From Chthoniobacter flavus (lineage in GTDB: Bacteria > Verrucomicrobiota > Verrucomicrobiia > Chthoniobacterales > Terrimicrobiaceae), in the NCBI GenBank assembly GCA_945903555.1, contig CAMDOJ010000016.1:1-17099 (forward strand): a stretch of 17,099 bases of DNA. The letters run 5' to 3'. The notes under the pieces were generated by a model that was not told where the DNA came from, ran no database searches, and saw nothing but the letters and a program-made list of their open reading frames with translations. Made by a program: the position numbers and the translations under genes. Numbering within the stretch: position 1 is the stretch's first letter; the number at the start of each line of letters is the position of its first letter. This document shows, one piece after another, positions 7,920 through 16,050 of this stretch.

Positions 7920-9548
7920 CTACGGTCTTAGAAATCGTTGAGCGATGGGCATTCGTCGACCGATCCCGAATGCCCTGCTGGTGACCCTTAGCCCTGGGGC
8001 GGCCTGCTCACGTTTGTATTCATTGAAGTCCACCTTGCGCGTGATCCATTGGACAGTTTGGGCATCAAACCCGCGCGCAACGATGGATTGCGTGCCTAGG
8101 TTTTCCTCGACGTAAAGCCGGAGGATGGCATCTAGGATTTCATAGGGAGGGAGAGTGTCTTGATCTGTTTGGTCGAGACGAAGTTCGGCGCTTGGGGGCT
8201 TCTCGATGGTGCGGCGTGGAATGATTTCCGTCTCGCGATTCAGAAACTCGGCCAATTCGTAGACCATCGTTTTTGGAACGTCGGAGATCACGGCCAGACC
8301 GCCACACATGTCTCCGTAGAGCGTGCAGTAGCCAACCGCTAGCTCGCTTTTATTGCCCGTGGTGAGAAGTAGGTGGCCGAACTTGTTGGAAAGCGACATG
8401 AGCGTGAGGCCACGAAGGCGGGCTTGCATGTTTTCCTCGGTCGTATCTTCGGGCAGTCCTTCAAAAACGGGCCGCATCTGCTTTTTAAAAGCATCGAAGC
8501 TATCTGCAATTGGAATCGTATGGTAGGTGATGCCCAAATTGTGGGCGAGGGCGGCGGCGTCCTCCAAGCTATGGGCCGAAGAATACGGGGATGGCATCGC
8601 GATGCCGGTGACTTTGTCCGCTCCCAGTGCCTCGACGGCGATGCAGGCGGTCACGGCACTATCTATGCCGCCGCTCAGTCCCAGCACGGCGGAGCGGAAT
8701 CCGCACTTAGCGGCATAGTCGCGCAATCCAAGCACCAGAGCGCTCCTAAGGTCGGCCATGTCTGTTGAGGGCTCTGGCCTCTGGCAGGGCGATTCGTCCA
8801 CCAGCAACTCAGCCTCCATAAATCCAGGGCCACTATTCAGGTGCTGTCCATCCGCGCCGATGGCGAGGGAGTGACCATCAAAGACGAGTTGATCATTACC
8901 GCCAATGGCATTGCAGTAGTAGAAAGGAATCCTGTTTTTCTGGGCTTGGAAGCGCAGCATTTCGGCTCGTCTGGCGGGTTTGCCAATTTGGAAAGGCGAG
9001 GCACTGAGATTCAGAATGGCTTCCGCACCCGCCTCAACAAGGATTCCGACGGGATCGCATCCGTAGAGTGGGCGATGCAAGTATTCGGGAGGCCAGACAT
9101 CCTCGCAGATCGTGACCCCAAAAAGTCGGCCATGAATTTCCAGCGCTGATGGGAGCGGTCCGGGTTGGAAATACCGAGCCTCGTTGAATACATCGTAGGT
9201 CGGCAACAGAGTTTTAAAAACCCAGCGAATCGGTTTTCCCTGCTCCAGAACAGCGGCGGCATTGAAAAGAGGCTTTCCATCTGGGGAGGGATTCCGCTGT
9301 ACGCAACCAACGATCCAAGCGGCGGAGTCCGTGGCGCTGTGGATTTCCTCCAGCATCCGCAGGCTTGCGGGAACAAAGTCTGATTGAAAAAGTAAATCCT
9401 GAGGCGGATATCCGGTGAGAACGAGTTCTGGAGTGAGAATGATTTCCGCTCCACGGCGCTCGAGGGATCTGCAAGCATCGATGATCTTGCGAGCGTTGCC
9501 GGCGAGGTCACCGACGATGGAGTTGATCTGTGCGAGTCCGATTTTCAT
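7920..9548 (-). CDS. nadE: Glutamine-dependent NAD+ synthetase
   Basis: This 542-residue two-domain enzyme converts nicotinic acid adenine dinucleotide to NAD+ using ATP and glutamine. The N-terminal nitrilase-type glutaminase domain (about 1-250) shows the Glu-Lys-Cys triad: Glu41 in TPELVLTGYPPQ, Lys112 in KTLLPTYDVFNE, and Cys148 in GVTICEDVW. The C-terminal synthetase domain (about 265-542) has the ATP-binding SGGIDSA at 292-298 and the conserved LLTTGNKSELAVGYCTLYGD block at 394-413. The C-terminal GIGRRMPIAQRF is also typical. Length is as expected for the bacterial glutamine-dependent class. Its ATG lies only 3 bases after the protease gene's stop, so it is the last gene of the dehydrogenase operon. 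No Shine-Dalgarno sequence precedes it. Confidence 0.97.
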   Translation of the reverse strand: MKIGLAQINSIVGDLAGNARKIIDACRSLERRGAEIILTPELVLTGYPPQDLLFQSDFVPASLRMLEEIHSATDSAAWIVGCVQRNPSPDGKPLFNAAAVLEQGKPIRWVFKTLLPTYDVFNEARYFQPGPLPSALEIHGRLFGVTICEDVWPPEYLHRPLYGCDPVGILVEAGAEAILNLSASPFQIGKPARRAEMLRFQAQKNRIPFYYCNAIGGNDQLVFDGHSLAIGADGQHLNSGPGFMEAELLVDESPCQRPEPSTDMADLRSALVLGLRDYAAKCGFRSAVLGLSGGIDSAVTACIAVEALGADKVTGIAMPSPYSSAHSLEDAAALAHNLGITYHTIPIADSFDAFKKQMRPVFEGLPEDTTEENMQARLRGLTLMSLSNKFGHLLLTTGNKSELAVGYCTLYGDMCGGLAVISDVPKTMVYELAEFLNRETEIIPRRTIEKPPSAELRLDQTDQDTLPPYEILDAILRLYVEENLGTQSIVARGFDAQTVQWITRKVDFNEYKREQAAPGLRVTSRAFGIGRRMPIAQRFLRP

Positions 9549-9551
9549 GAG

Positions 9552-10223
9552 TTACCAAAAGCCCCATTGGCGGGTGGACATAATGTAAATGCCTAAGCCG
9601 AGATTGGTGATCGCGTGTGCCAGAATGCAAGCCGATAGACTGCCCGTTCGGACTGCCACGAGGTTGTAGGCGATTCCGCAAAGGAAGGCGGCGGGCCAGT
9701 CCGCCGCTTGATGCACCAACATGAAGGCCAGCGCCACAACAAGAAAGGAACGCCATTGAAAGGTGCCAATGGGGACGTTGATAAAATCCTCCTTGATCAA
9801 AAAACGCATCAAAAACCCGCGCCAGAAAAGCTCCTCTAAAATCGGAACAACAATCACCAGACGCGCGAAGCGGGACAGCACCGAGGTCCAGTAAAGGAGG
9901 GGGCTGGATTCAAATAGGGTCGGATCAAATCCCTTCAGGCGTGGAGGGAAACCAAACAGAACTTGAGGCGCTACCCATAATCCGAGCACCGCAAATCCTA
10001 CGGCTATGGCAAATAAGTAACCATTCCGTTTCCCCCAAGAATAAGCTTTCCAGAAATAAAGAAGTGCAGCCCCACAAAGCAGGGTTTGCAGTGGATAAAT
10101 TCCCTGCTCAGGAAAATGAGCCCATATTGAGTCGCCTCCAAAAATTCTCACCAGCGGAAGCAACGCGAGGGCACCCATGAAAAAGGCGAACGGGAACACA
10201 TAAGCGGCAAGCGGTGATCTCAT
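9552..10223 (-). CDS. CPBP/CAAX-type membrane protease, exosortase-associated class
   Basis: This 223-residue polytopic membrane protein has the CPBP (Abi/CAAX, Rce1-like) motifs: EELFWRG at 130-136 with the Glu-Glu and Arg135 of EExxxR, Phe167-xxx-His171, and His203-xxx-Asn207. The ending (GIYIMSTRQWGFW) and the stretch before it resemble the CAAX prenyl protease-related class TIGR03008, often found in genomes with exosortase/PEP-CTERM sorting; that link is from memory. Its substrate is unknown. I chose ATG at 10223, giving MRSPLAAYVFPF and the first membrane helix. An in-frame TTG at 10247 would add eight residues and leave only 5 bases after the E2 stop. It sits between the E2 gene and nadE, 3 bases before the latter, an unexpected place for a membrane protease. 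Confidence 0.88.
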   Translation of the reverse strand: MRSPLAAYVFPFAFFMGALALLPLVRIFGGDSIWAHFPEQGIYPLQTLLCGAALLYFWKAYSWGKRNGYLFAIAVGFAVLGLWVAPQVLFGFPPRLKGFDPTLFESSPLLYWTSVLSRFARLVIVVPILEELFWRGFLMRFLIKEDFINVPIGTFQWRSFLVVALAFMLVHQAADWPAAFLCGIAYNLVAVRTGSLSACILAHAITNLGLGIYIMSTRQWGFW

Positions 10224-10252
10224 CGCTGGGATTTTTAGTGTTGTCAAAAAAG

Positions 10253-11443
10253 CTAGAGCGTTTCGGGGGCTTCCAGCAACTCCGCAATGCGCTTCAGGAG
10301 GCGGCCGGCTGCGCCGCCATCGATAACGCGGTGGTCGAAGCTGAGAGTAAATTGGGCTTCAATGACGGGGACAAATTTTTCCAACGTGGCGTCCCAGGAT
10401 GGTACCGTCTGCCCAGCACCCATGCCGAGAAGGATGGTCTGCTCGGGAAGGGGAATTGGGGTCGCCAGAGTGAGGCCGAAGGTGCCGTAATTGGTGATGG
10501 TTGCGATCGATCCGCCGGTATCGTTCGCAGGGAGGCGCCGTTGCCGCGCCAATTCGACGAGTCGGTTGTAGCGGGAAACGAGATCATCGAGTGAAAATTG
10601 GTCCGCATTCCGAATCACTGGCACAAGAACGCCATCCTCCGCTTCTACAGCGAAGCCGATATCGACGGAGGGTGGATGAACAATGCGGTCACCGATCAGT
10701 CGGCCGGCAGGGGCGCTGTTCTCGCCGAGGGCGATCGCAAGCGAGCGAAGGGCGTAAAGAGCTGGACCTGGCTTCGAGGGGTGGCTTTTGCGGTGGCTGA
10801 GAAGATTGTCGAGATTGATCGGTCGGCACACGGTGGCTAGCGGACGCGACCAACTGCGGATCATCGCATCGGCCACTGCCTTTCGCATCGGCGAGGCGGG
10901 GGTGATTTTGTTGTTCTCGATGCTGCCCATGAAGCGCTCAAGGTCTTCGATCGTGACACGTCCACCCGCTCCGTTGCCGGGGATGCCGGCGAGATCCGAG
11001 GATCGGAGGCCCAGCTCGACCATGCGCGCTTTCATGCGAGGGGAAAGATAACTCACGCCGCCCGCATGGGCGGGTACTGGCAGTCCGCCGGGCACGGTCG
11101 GCTCGACGGTCTGGACCTTAGCTGGTGTGACGGGGCGTTTTTTATCCGGTTTGCGTTTGGGCGACTCCTCGGCATCGAGGCCAAGGCGTGCGGCTTCCTC
11201 GCTGGTCACCTCAATGTGGCCTAAAATGGCGCCCACGGGATAGCTGACACCAGCTTCAGCCGTGATGCTGACGAGCTGACCGCTGCAGGAGGCCGTGATG
11301 GCCATCATGGCCTTGTTGGTCTCGACCTCGATGATGTCGGCATCCGCCTGCACGGTGTCGCCTTCTTGATGAAGGATGCGGACGATGGTGGCCTCGGCGA
11401 TGGATTCGCCGAGCTGGGGCATTTGAATGGGTACGAGTGCCAT
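10253..11443 (-). CDS. pdhC: 2-oxoacid dehydrogenase E2 (probable dihydrolipoamide acetyltransferase)
   Basis: This 396-residue E2 core transfers the acyl group from lipoamide to CoA. It has one lipoyl domain (about 1-80) with the lipoylated Lys44 in EVETNKAMM, a Pro/Lys-rich linker at about 93-125, and a peripheral subunit-binding domain at about 132-171 (SPRMKARMVELGL to GGRVTIEDLERF). The catalytic domain runs from about 180 to the end, with SFDHRVIDGG placing His371 and Asp375 at the active site. It begins 7 bases after the E1-beta stop. A single lipoyl domain is common outside Enterobacteria. The substrate (pyruvate, branched-chain oxoacid or acetoin) cannot be read from E2 alone. No E3 (lpd) gene is in the window, so E3 must come from elsewhere. 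Confidence 0.93.
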   Translation of the reverse strand: MALVPIQMPQLGESIAEATIVRILHQEGDTVQADADIIEVETNKAMMAITASCSGQLVSITAEAGVSYPVGAILGHIEVTSEEAARLGLDAEESPKRKPDKKRPVTPAKVQTVEPTVPGGLPVPAHAGGVSYLSPRMKARMVELGLRSSDLAGIPGNGAGGRVTIEDLERFMGSIENNKITPASPMRKAVADAMIRSWSRPLATVCRPINLDNLLSHRKSHPSKPGPALYALRSLAIALGENSAPAGRLIGDRIVHPPSVDIGFAVEAEDGVLVPVIRNADQFSLDDLVSRYNRLVELARQRRLPANDTGGSIATITNYGTFGLTLATPIPLPEQTILLGMGAGQTVPSWDATLEKFVPVIEAQFTLSFDHRVIDGGAAGRLLKRIAELLEAPETL

Positions 11444-11450
11444 GATAATT

Positions 11451-12413
11451 TCAGCTAAGTAGCAGGCGCCGGGCTGCGGCGGCTATGGTGGATGCGGTTG
11501 GGCGGTGGACGGACCAAAGATCAGGATGGTAAGGAACGGGGGTATCTTTTGCGTTCACGCGCATGGGGGCGACATCCAAGAGCCCGAAGCCCTCGGCGGA
11601 AACGCGGGCAATGACTTCGGATGTGACCCCGCCCCAAGGCCATTCCTCACTCACACAAAGGAGTCGTCCCGTGCGAGCCACGGAGGCCAAAATCGTATCC
11701 GTGTCGAGTGGCTTCACACTGCGAAGGTCGACGATCTCGAGTTCGAATCCCTCTTCGGCGAGTTCCGTTGCAGCGGCGAGAGATTCATGGAGCATAGCGC
11801 CATGAGTGACGATCGTGGCATCGCGTCCCGTTCGCGCCAAGCGGGCCTTACCGATCGGTAGGGATGTCTCGGGTAGCGATTCGGCTTTGAGATGGTTATA
11901 AAGGAACTTGTGCTCGCAGAAGATGACTGGATCATCGAGAGCGACGGCATCAAAAAGCATCGTGTATGCGTCCTCGACTGTGGCTGGAGTGACCACGACC
12001 AAGCCAGGGTAGTGGGCATAGAGTGCTTCCATGCTTTGGCTGTGAAAGGGACCGCCTCCGGATGTGCCTCCCGAGGGAAGGCGAACCACGATCGGGCAAG
12101 GAACACCCGTCCTGTAGTAGAGGGTCGCTGCGTGATTCACGATTTGGTTGAGGCCGCAAGTTGAAAAATCGGCAAACTGCATTTCCACGATGGGTCGCAT
12201 GCCCTCGATTGCCGCGCCTATGGCCATCCCGACAATGGCATCCTCGCTCAGCGTGGCATCAAAAACGCGGCCGGGAAATTCTTTGGACAGATTCTTGGTG
12301 GCTTTGAATGCGCCGCCGAAGCTGGCGATATCTTGGCCGTAGAGAAAAACCCTGGGATCGGTAGCGAGGGCCTTTTGTTGTGCAAGGCGAATGGCTTCAA
12401 GGTAGGTGATCAT
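11451..12413 (-). CDS. pdhB: 2-oxoacid dehydrogenase E1 component, beta subunit
   Basis: This 320-residue E1-beta subunit pairs with E1-alpha to decarboxylate a 2-oxoacid on thiamine diphosphate and acylate lipoyl-E2. LSEDAIVGMAIGAAIEGMRP at 55-74 contains the conserved Glu57 that activates the cofactor. ADFSTCGLNQIVNHAA at 81-96, GPFHSQSMEALYAHYPGL at 121-138 and DLRSVKPLD at 229-237 are standard transketolase-type blocks, and TPVPYHPDLW closes the C-terminal domain. Length is typical (about 325). Its ATG overlaps the E1-alpha TGA by four bases (ATGA), so the two subunits are probably translated in step. No independent ribosome binding site is visible. Confidence 0.95.
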   Translation of the reverse strand: MITYLEAIRLAQQKALATDPRVFLYGQDIASFGGAFKATKNLSKEFPGRVFDATLSEDAIVGMAIGAAIEGMRPIVEMQFADFSTCGLNQIVNHAATLYYRTGVPCPIVVRLPSGGTSGGGPFHSQSMEALYAHYPGLVVVTPATVEDAYTMLFDAVALDDPVIFCEHKFLYNHLKAESLPETSLPIGKARLARTGRDATIVTHGAMLHESLAAATELAEEGFELEIVDLRSVKPLDTDTILASVARTGRLLCVSEEWPWGGVTSEVIARVSAEGFGLLDVAPMRVNAKDTPVPYHPDLWSVHRPTASTIAAAARRLLLS

Positions 12414-13420
12414 GATGTGGCGTATTGCTCACGGTATTCCGGACAGGAGAGCGCCGCCCAGTCGTCTTCTTCGGGGTCCGGTGGAGGTTCGCGGCGGACG
12501 CGGTCGGCAGTGGAGTTGACTTCCGTCTCGACTTCGCGGCGCCATACGGCGTGTTCCTCAGCAGTCGCCCACTTCTGCTCGAGGATGTGGTGTTCAGCAA
12601 TGACGAGGCAGTCTCCACCGAGCGGGGAGGCTTTTAATTTGGGATCCACGTATTGGCCGTCATCATGTTCACCGTGGCCGACGAGGCGTAAAAGATCGGC
12701 GACGACGAGTTGGGGACCACCACCACCACGTGCGTTCTGAACCGCGCGGCGAAGCGTTTGCAGGCAATCCAAAAGATTTGTTCCGTCCGCTTTGTGGCCG
12801 ACCACGCCATATCCGGCGGCCTTGTCCAAGAGATCCGCGCAAGCATATTGGCGGGAATTAGGGGTCGAGTAGGCATACTGGTTATTGGCAATCACGACGA
12901 CGAGCGGGAGTTTCTCCACCGCCGCGGCGTTTAGGCCCTCGTGGAAAGCCCCGGTGGATGTGCCTCCGTCGCCGATACAGGTTGCGCCAACGACGCCCCT
13001 CTCACCCTTGAGTCGCCGTGCAAAGAGACCCCCGGAGACAGCAGGGATCATCGCGCCCAGATGGCTGATCATGGCGTAATAGCCGTCGCGAGGGCGGCCT
13101 CGGTGGATATTTCCATCCCTGCCTCGCATGGACCCAAGTTGAGATCCGAGATAGGTGCGGAGGGTGTCAAGAACGGTGTCGCCGAATGCCAAGCGGCCAG
13201 CTTGATCCCGGATGAGTGGGGCAAAGATATCTCCTCGGTGGAGGTGGATGCCGACCGAGACGCTCAAGGCCTCCTGTCCGCGACCGAGGAACACACCGCC
13301 TTTAATCATTCCTGCCCGATACAGGCTTGCCAGCTTTTCCTCCAGCACACGGGACAGAAGCATAATGCGGTAGGCCTTGATATAATCAGCCTGAGTTACT
13401 GCGGCGCTCGTCTTTGGCAT
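12410..13420 (-). CDS. pdhA: 2-oxoacid dehydrogenase E1 component, alpha subunit (probable pyruvate)
   Basis: This 336-residue thiamine-diphosphate subunit has the cofactor motif starting GDGGTSTGAFHEG at 150 and ending with Asn179-Asn180, followed by QYAYSTP. The later loop reads RLVGHGEHDDGQYVDP (about 245-260). Human PDH-type enzymes have a phospho-loop with GHSxSDP here, so substrate choice is uncertain among pyruvate, branched-chain 2-oxoacids and acetoin; pyruvate is the default because no other catabolic genes accompany it. It starts with ATG at 13420. TAGGA lies about 8 bases upstream, the only convincing Shine-Dalgarno-like element in the window. It is the first gene of the tight run E1-alpha, E1-beta, E2, CPBP protease, nadE, 62 bases after the MscS-family gene. 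Confidence 0.93.
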   Translation of the reverse strand: MPKTSAAVTQADYIKAYRIMLLSRVLEEKLASLYRAGMIKGGVFLGRGQEALSVSVGIHLHRGDIFAPLIRDQAGRLAFGDTVLDTLRTYLGSQLGSMRGRDGNIHRGRPRDGYYAMISHLGAMIPAVSGGLFARRLKGERGVVGATCIGDGGTSTGAFHEGLNAAAVEKLPLVVVIANNQYAYSTPNSRQYACADLLDKAAGYGVVGHKADGTNLLDCLQTLRRAVQNARGGGGPQLVVADLLRLVGHGEHDDGQYVDPKLKASPLGGDCLVIAEHHILEQKWATAEEHAVWRREVETEVNSTADRVRREPPPDPEEDDWAALSCPEYREQYATS

Positions 13421-13482
13421 TTGAGTGATCCTATGAAAAACTTGTGGCCCCCTGCAAACATTCGTTGCGTTGAGATGTGATT

Positions 13483-15723
13483 TTAATGAACTCCGGGCGG
13501 CAGAACTTGCACGTCAATCGGAGTTGATGCGCCGAGAGGGATGTCCCGGTGGGGGGAGGCTAGGTCTATGCCGGCAGCGTTCAATGCATTGTAAATCGAG
13601 AACCTCAGCTCGCTTGGCACATGATTGGCCGTTCGGTTGACTTGTTTATCGACCCAGTAAAGCAGGCGGAGAACGATGGCGTTGGCGCCAAAGTCGTGAA
13701 AAAAAACGTTTGTATCGCGGTTCTTTAAAACATCCGGATGCGATTTGGTGACTTGGGTAATGATGTCGATGGCCTTCTCGACGTGGGAAGTGTAGTTGAT
13801 TCCAATGAGGATTTCCTGCCGGACATGACTGTCGGTGAGAGTCCAGTTTACCACTGTGCCTTGAAGAATAACGCTGTTCGGAATGAGGATTTCGACGCCA
13901 TCGGCGCGACGGAGTTGCGAGCAACGGGTGCCTATCGAGGTCACCGTTCCCGCGTAGGCGCCCACGTCGATGATGTCGCCGATGCGAATCGGGCGTTCAA
14001 ATAAGAGGATGATGCCGCTGATGAGATTGTTGACGAGTTGCTGGGAACCAAATCCCACAGCGATGGCTGCTGCCCCGCCAAGGAGTGCGAAAATGGTGAG
14101 GGGAATCTTTACCACCGCCAATGCGACAAGGCTGATACAAACAAGAAAAAGAGTGTTGGTGAGCTTTTGGATGATGGTGCCGGTATTCGCGTCCAACGAG
14201 AATCGTTCACTGAGGCGGGATCGGATCCAGCGACTGGAGGCATCGGAAAGTAGGCCGCCTAGAATCAGAATAAGCAGGGCCGATATCATCATCCCGAGGG
14301 TGACCGGACTGGGGCGCTGTATGACCTCGCCGTTGATGAAAACTGAATCATTGAGATGGAATATTTCGGTATTCCACAAAGTCGCTATCTCCCCGCCGAG
14401 CGTGACCGCCGCGACATTGAGCTTTTGGCCCATGTTGAGTTGGCCCCTTCGCTCAGTGAGATCGGCATTGGCCAGAGTGAGAAGCTGAATGAGGTGGTCA
14501 AATCCAGTTTCCCATTTCGATAGGCCCGCATGCTCTTGGGTGAAATGTTTTTCCACCAACTGCCTGATGGCATCTGGAGCTTTTTGATTCGGGTTGTCGA
14601 GTAGAGCCTGTGCGGCTCGGCGGCGCTCTTGGGACTTGGCATTGAGGTTGGCGATGAGGGGGTGCCAAGTCTGCACGTCCTGCATACGGTCATTCACAGC
14701 CCATGCAGTTTTTTCAAAGGACTTCGGATCGGTTGCGTTCCAGATCTCATACCGAGCCTGCCAGATTTGAGAGCGAATCAGAAGACCGATCCGACGATAC
14801 TCGGAGATTTGGATTTGGTTTTCGAGTCCCTGCATGAGGAGGGATAGGAGCTCGGGGTAGCGGCGAAATGTGCCTGTGGAGGTCAGGGCCTTAACTTGAT
14901 TCTCGAGATCCTGAGCGGTTTCGGCGCTCTCCGTCTCGTCCTTCTTGGTCTGTTCCCGTTTGGTGTCCAGCAATCCATTTGGAAAAACAACATGACCAGC
15001 GAGGCTACCCAAATATTTGTTAGCCATTTTGATGCGGGCTTCTTGAAGTTTCATGTCCGCATGAAGGGGCGACGAGTCGGTTCGGGCTTGATGATCCGCA
15101 TAGGCGACTGCAACGCGAAGATCCTGCAGCTTCTTTTGCCAAGCCAACTGGGGCGTGGAGGCGGTGGGCGCCTTCTCAAGGGCTTGAAGATCGGCTTTTG
15201 CTTTTTTTAGTTCCTCAAAAGAAATCCGAGTCTGCTCGTTACGGGATTCCGCAATTTTTTTTAATGCCGCAAGCCAGTTCAAGGCCTGCCAGAGGTTGAT
15301 GCGGGCGGAATCAAAGGCATCGAGTCCCGAATCTGCGTTGATGACGGGTGGTTTGAAGTTGGCTATTCCGGCGTCAACTTCGGCGGTTTGCGAAACGAGA
15401 ATTTGAGTTCTCTTGGATTGCTTCTCCTTGAATGTCTTCATTTCCACGATCTGCCCGAGCAGGTGGATGTAGTCTCGGAATTGCTCGGGTGTCGCGGGTT
15501 CAGCTTTTTGGAATCCCTCCAATCCTTCGTCCAAGGCCGTGGTGAGCATGTTGGCGTAGTCTGGTGAGGTCGGTGTGGAAGTGGGAGTCGCTGAGGCCAA
15601 TGGCGAGGTGGCTGGATCTTGGCCATGACTCGATCTAGGAAGAAATGCCATGGCAATACTCACGATTGCTAGGGAGGGAAAAAAGCACCGCAATGTGGAT
15701 TTATTAAGATTTCTTATTGTCAC
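13483..15723 (-). CDS. MscS-family mechanosensitive channel with large periplasmic domain
   Basis: This 746-residue protein has an N-terminal signal peptide (basic NLNKSTLR, hydrophobic 13-28, likely cut near SSHG at 34). A long helical, coiled-coil-like region of about 400 residues follows (about 60-460), then membrane spans at about 474-492 and 521-540, and the pore helix at about 545-575 (AAAIAVGFGSQQLVNN, then ERPIRIGD). The C-terminal beta and alpha/beta domains (about 580-730) are typical MscS. The layout resembles the MscK/YjeP type, with fewer membrane spans; it would protect against hypo-osmotic shock in the inner membrane. The start is GTG at 15723, immediately after an in-frame TAA, so it cannot start further upstream; an internal ATG (residue 25) would destroy the signal peptide. 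It diverges from L31 across 37 bases. Confidence 0.92.
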   Translation of the reverse strand: MTIRNLNKSTLRCFFPSLAIVSIAMAFLPRSSHGQDPATSPLASATPTSTPTSPDYANMLTTALDEGLEGFQKAEPATPEQFRDYIHLLGQIVEMKTFKEKQSKRTQILVSQTAEVDAGIANFKPPVINADSGLDAFDSARINLWQALNWLAALKKIAESRNEQTRISFEELKKAKADLQALEKAPTASTPQLAWQKKLQDLRVAVAYADHQARTDSSPLHADMKLQEARIKMANKYLGSLAGHVVFPNGLLDTKREQTKKDETESAETAQDLENQVKALTSTGTFRRYPELLSLLMQGLENQIQISEYRRIGLLIRSQIWQARYEIWNATDPKSFEKTAWAVNDRMQDVQTWHPLIANLNAKSQERRRAAQALLDNPNQKAPDAIRQLVEKHFTQEHAGLSKWETGFDHLIQLLTLANADLTERRGQLNMGQKLNVAAVTLGGEIATLWNTEIFHLNDSVFINGEVIQRPSPVTLGMMISALLILILGGLLSDASSRWIRSRLSERFSLDANTGTIIQKLTNTLFLVCISLVALAVVKIPLTIFALLGGAAAIAVGFGSQQLVNNLISGIILLFERPIRIGDIIDVGAYAGTVTSIGTRCSQLRRADGVEILIPNSVILQGTVVNWTLTDSHVRQEILIGINYTSHVEKAIDIITQVTKSHPDVLKNRDTNVFFHDFGANAIVLRLLYWVDKQVNRTANHVPSELRFSIYNALNAAGIDLASPHRDIPLGASTPIDVQVLPPGVH

Positions 15724-15744
15724 AACTTAAAAGAACGTTACTAT
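15717..15744 (+). promoter_or_regulatory. Candidate sigma-70-like promoter for rpmE
   Basis: TTGTCA at 15717-15722 (5 of 6 to consensus) and TACTAT at 15739-15744 (4 of 6) are 16 bases apart. Transcription would start near 15751, about 10 bases before the ATG at 15761. The -10 box overlaps the alternative upstream ATG at 15743, which supports the later start. The -35 box lies over the first codon of the divergent mscS-like gene, so binding here may affect that gene too. Based on sequence only. Confidence 0.4.
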
Positions 15745-15760
15745 GCACACCCTTTTAAAA

Positions 15761-15988
15761 ATGAAGCCAGAAATTCATCCCAACTACGAGGAGTCCGTCA
15801 TTGTTTGTGCGTGCGGTTCAACCTACCACACCCGCTCCACTCGTCAAAACATCAAGCTCGGCATCTGTGCCGCTTGCCATCCGTTTTTCACGGGTGAGCA
15901 AAAATTTGTAGATACGGCCGGCCGTGTTGACAAATTCATGCGCCGATACGGCACAGTGCGCGCTCCTCGCGCCGTCAAAAAAGCCTAA
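15761..15988 (+). CDS. rpmE: 50S ribosomal protein L31 (zinc-binding form)
   Basis: This is a 75-residue L31 of the large ribosomal subunit. The start at 15761 gives MKPEIHPNYEESVIVCACGS, which aligns with E. coli MKKDIHPKYEEI; the in-frame ATG at 15743 would add six residues not seen in the family and lies in a likely -10 box. Cys16, Cys18, Cys36 and Cys39 form the zinc-binding set, so this is the C+ type, not the zinc-independent paralogue used under zinc limitation. The AACHPFFTG block and GRVDKF stretch are diagnostic. The C-terminus (RAPRAVKKA) is basic and somewhat longer than in E. coli. It is followed by a strong terminator and then prfA. Confidence 0.96.
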   Translation: MKPEIHPNYEESVIVCACGSTYHTRSTRQNIKLGICAACHPFFTGEQKFVDTAGRVDKFMRRYGTVRAPRAVKKA

Positions 15989-16006
15989 CTCGGATTTTAT
16001 TTTATC

Positions 16007-16043
16007 AACGGTAAACAGGCTCGCTGCTTGTTTACCGTTTTTA
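16007..16043 (+). terminator. Intrinsic terminator after rpmE, directly ahead of prfA
   Basis: The arm AACGGTAAACAGGC (16007-16020) pairs with GCTTGTTTACCGTT (16026-16039) as a 14-bp stem with one G-U pair and a 5-base loop (TCGCT). A T-run follows at 16038-16042. This is a textbook factor-independent terminator. It ends about 8 bases before the prfA start codon, so prfA expression depends on read-through or on a promoter within the hairpin or rpmE. Confidence 0.88.
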
Positions 16044-16050
16044 TTTCCCT

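Noticed and set aside
12941..13480. A 179-codon open frame on the plus strand opposite E1-alpha
   Set aside because: It lies wholly across the well-supported E1-alpha gene and its leader, and its translation shows no recognisable motif; open antisense frames are common at this base composition.
15743..15760. Upstream ATG as the start of L31
   Set aside because: It adds six residues absent from the L31 family and overlaps the best -10 box; ATG 15761 aligns with the E. coli N-terminus.
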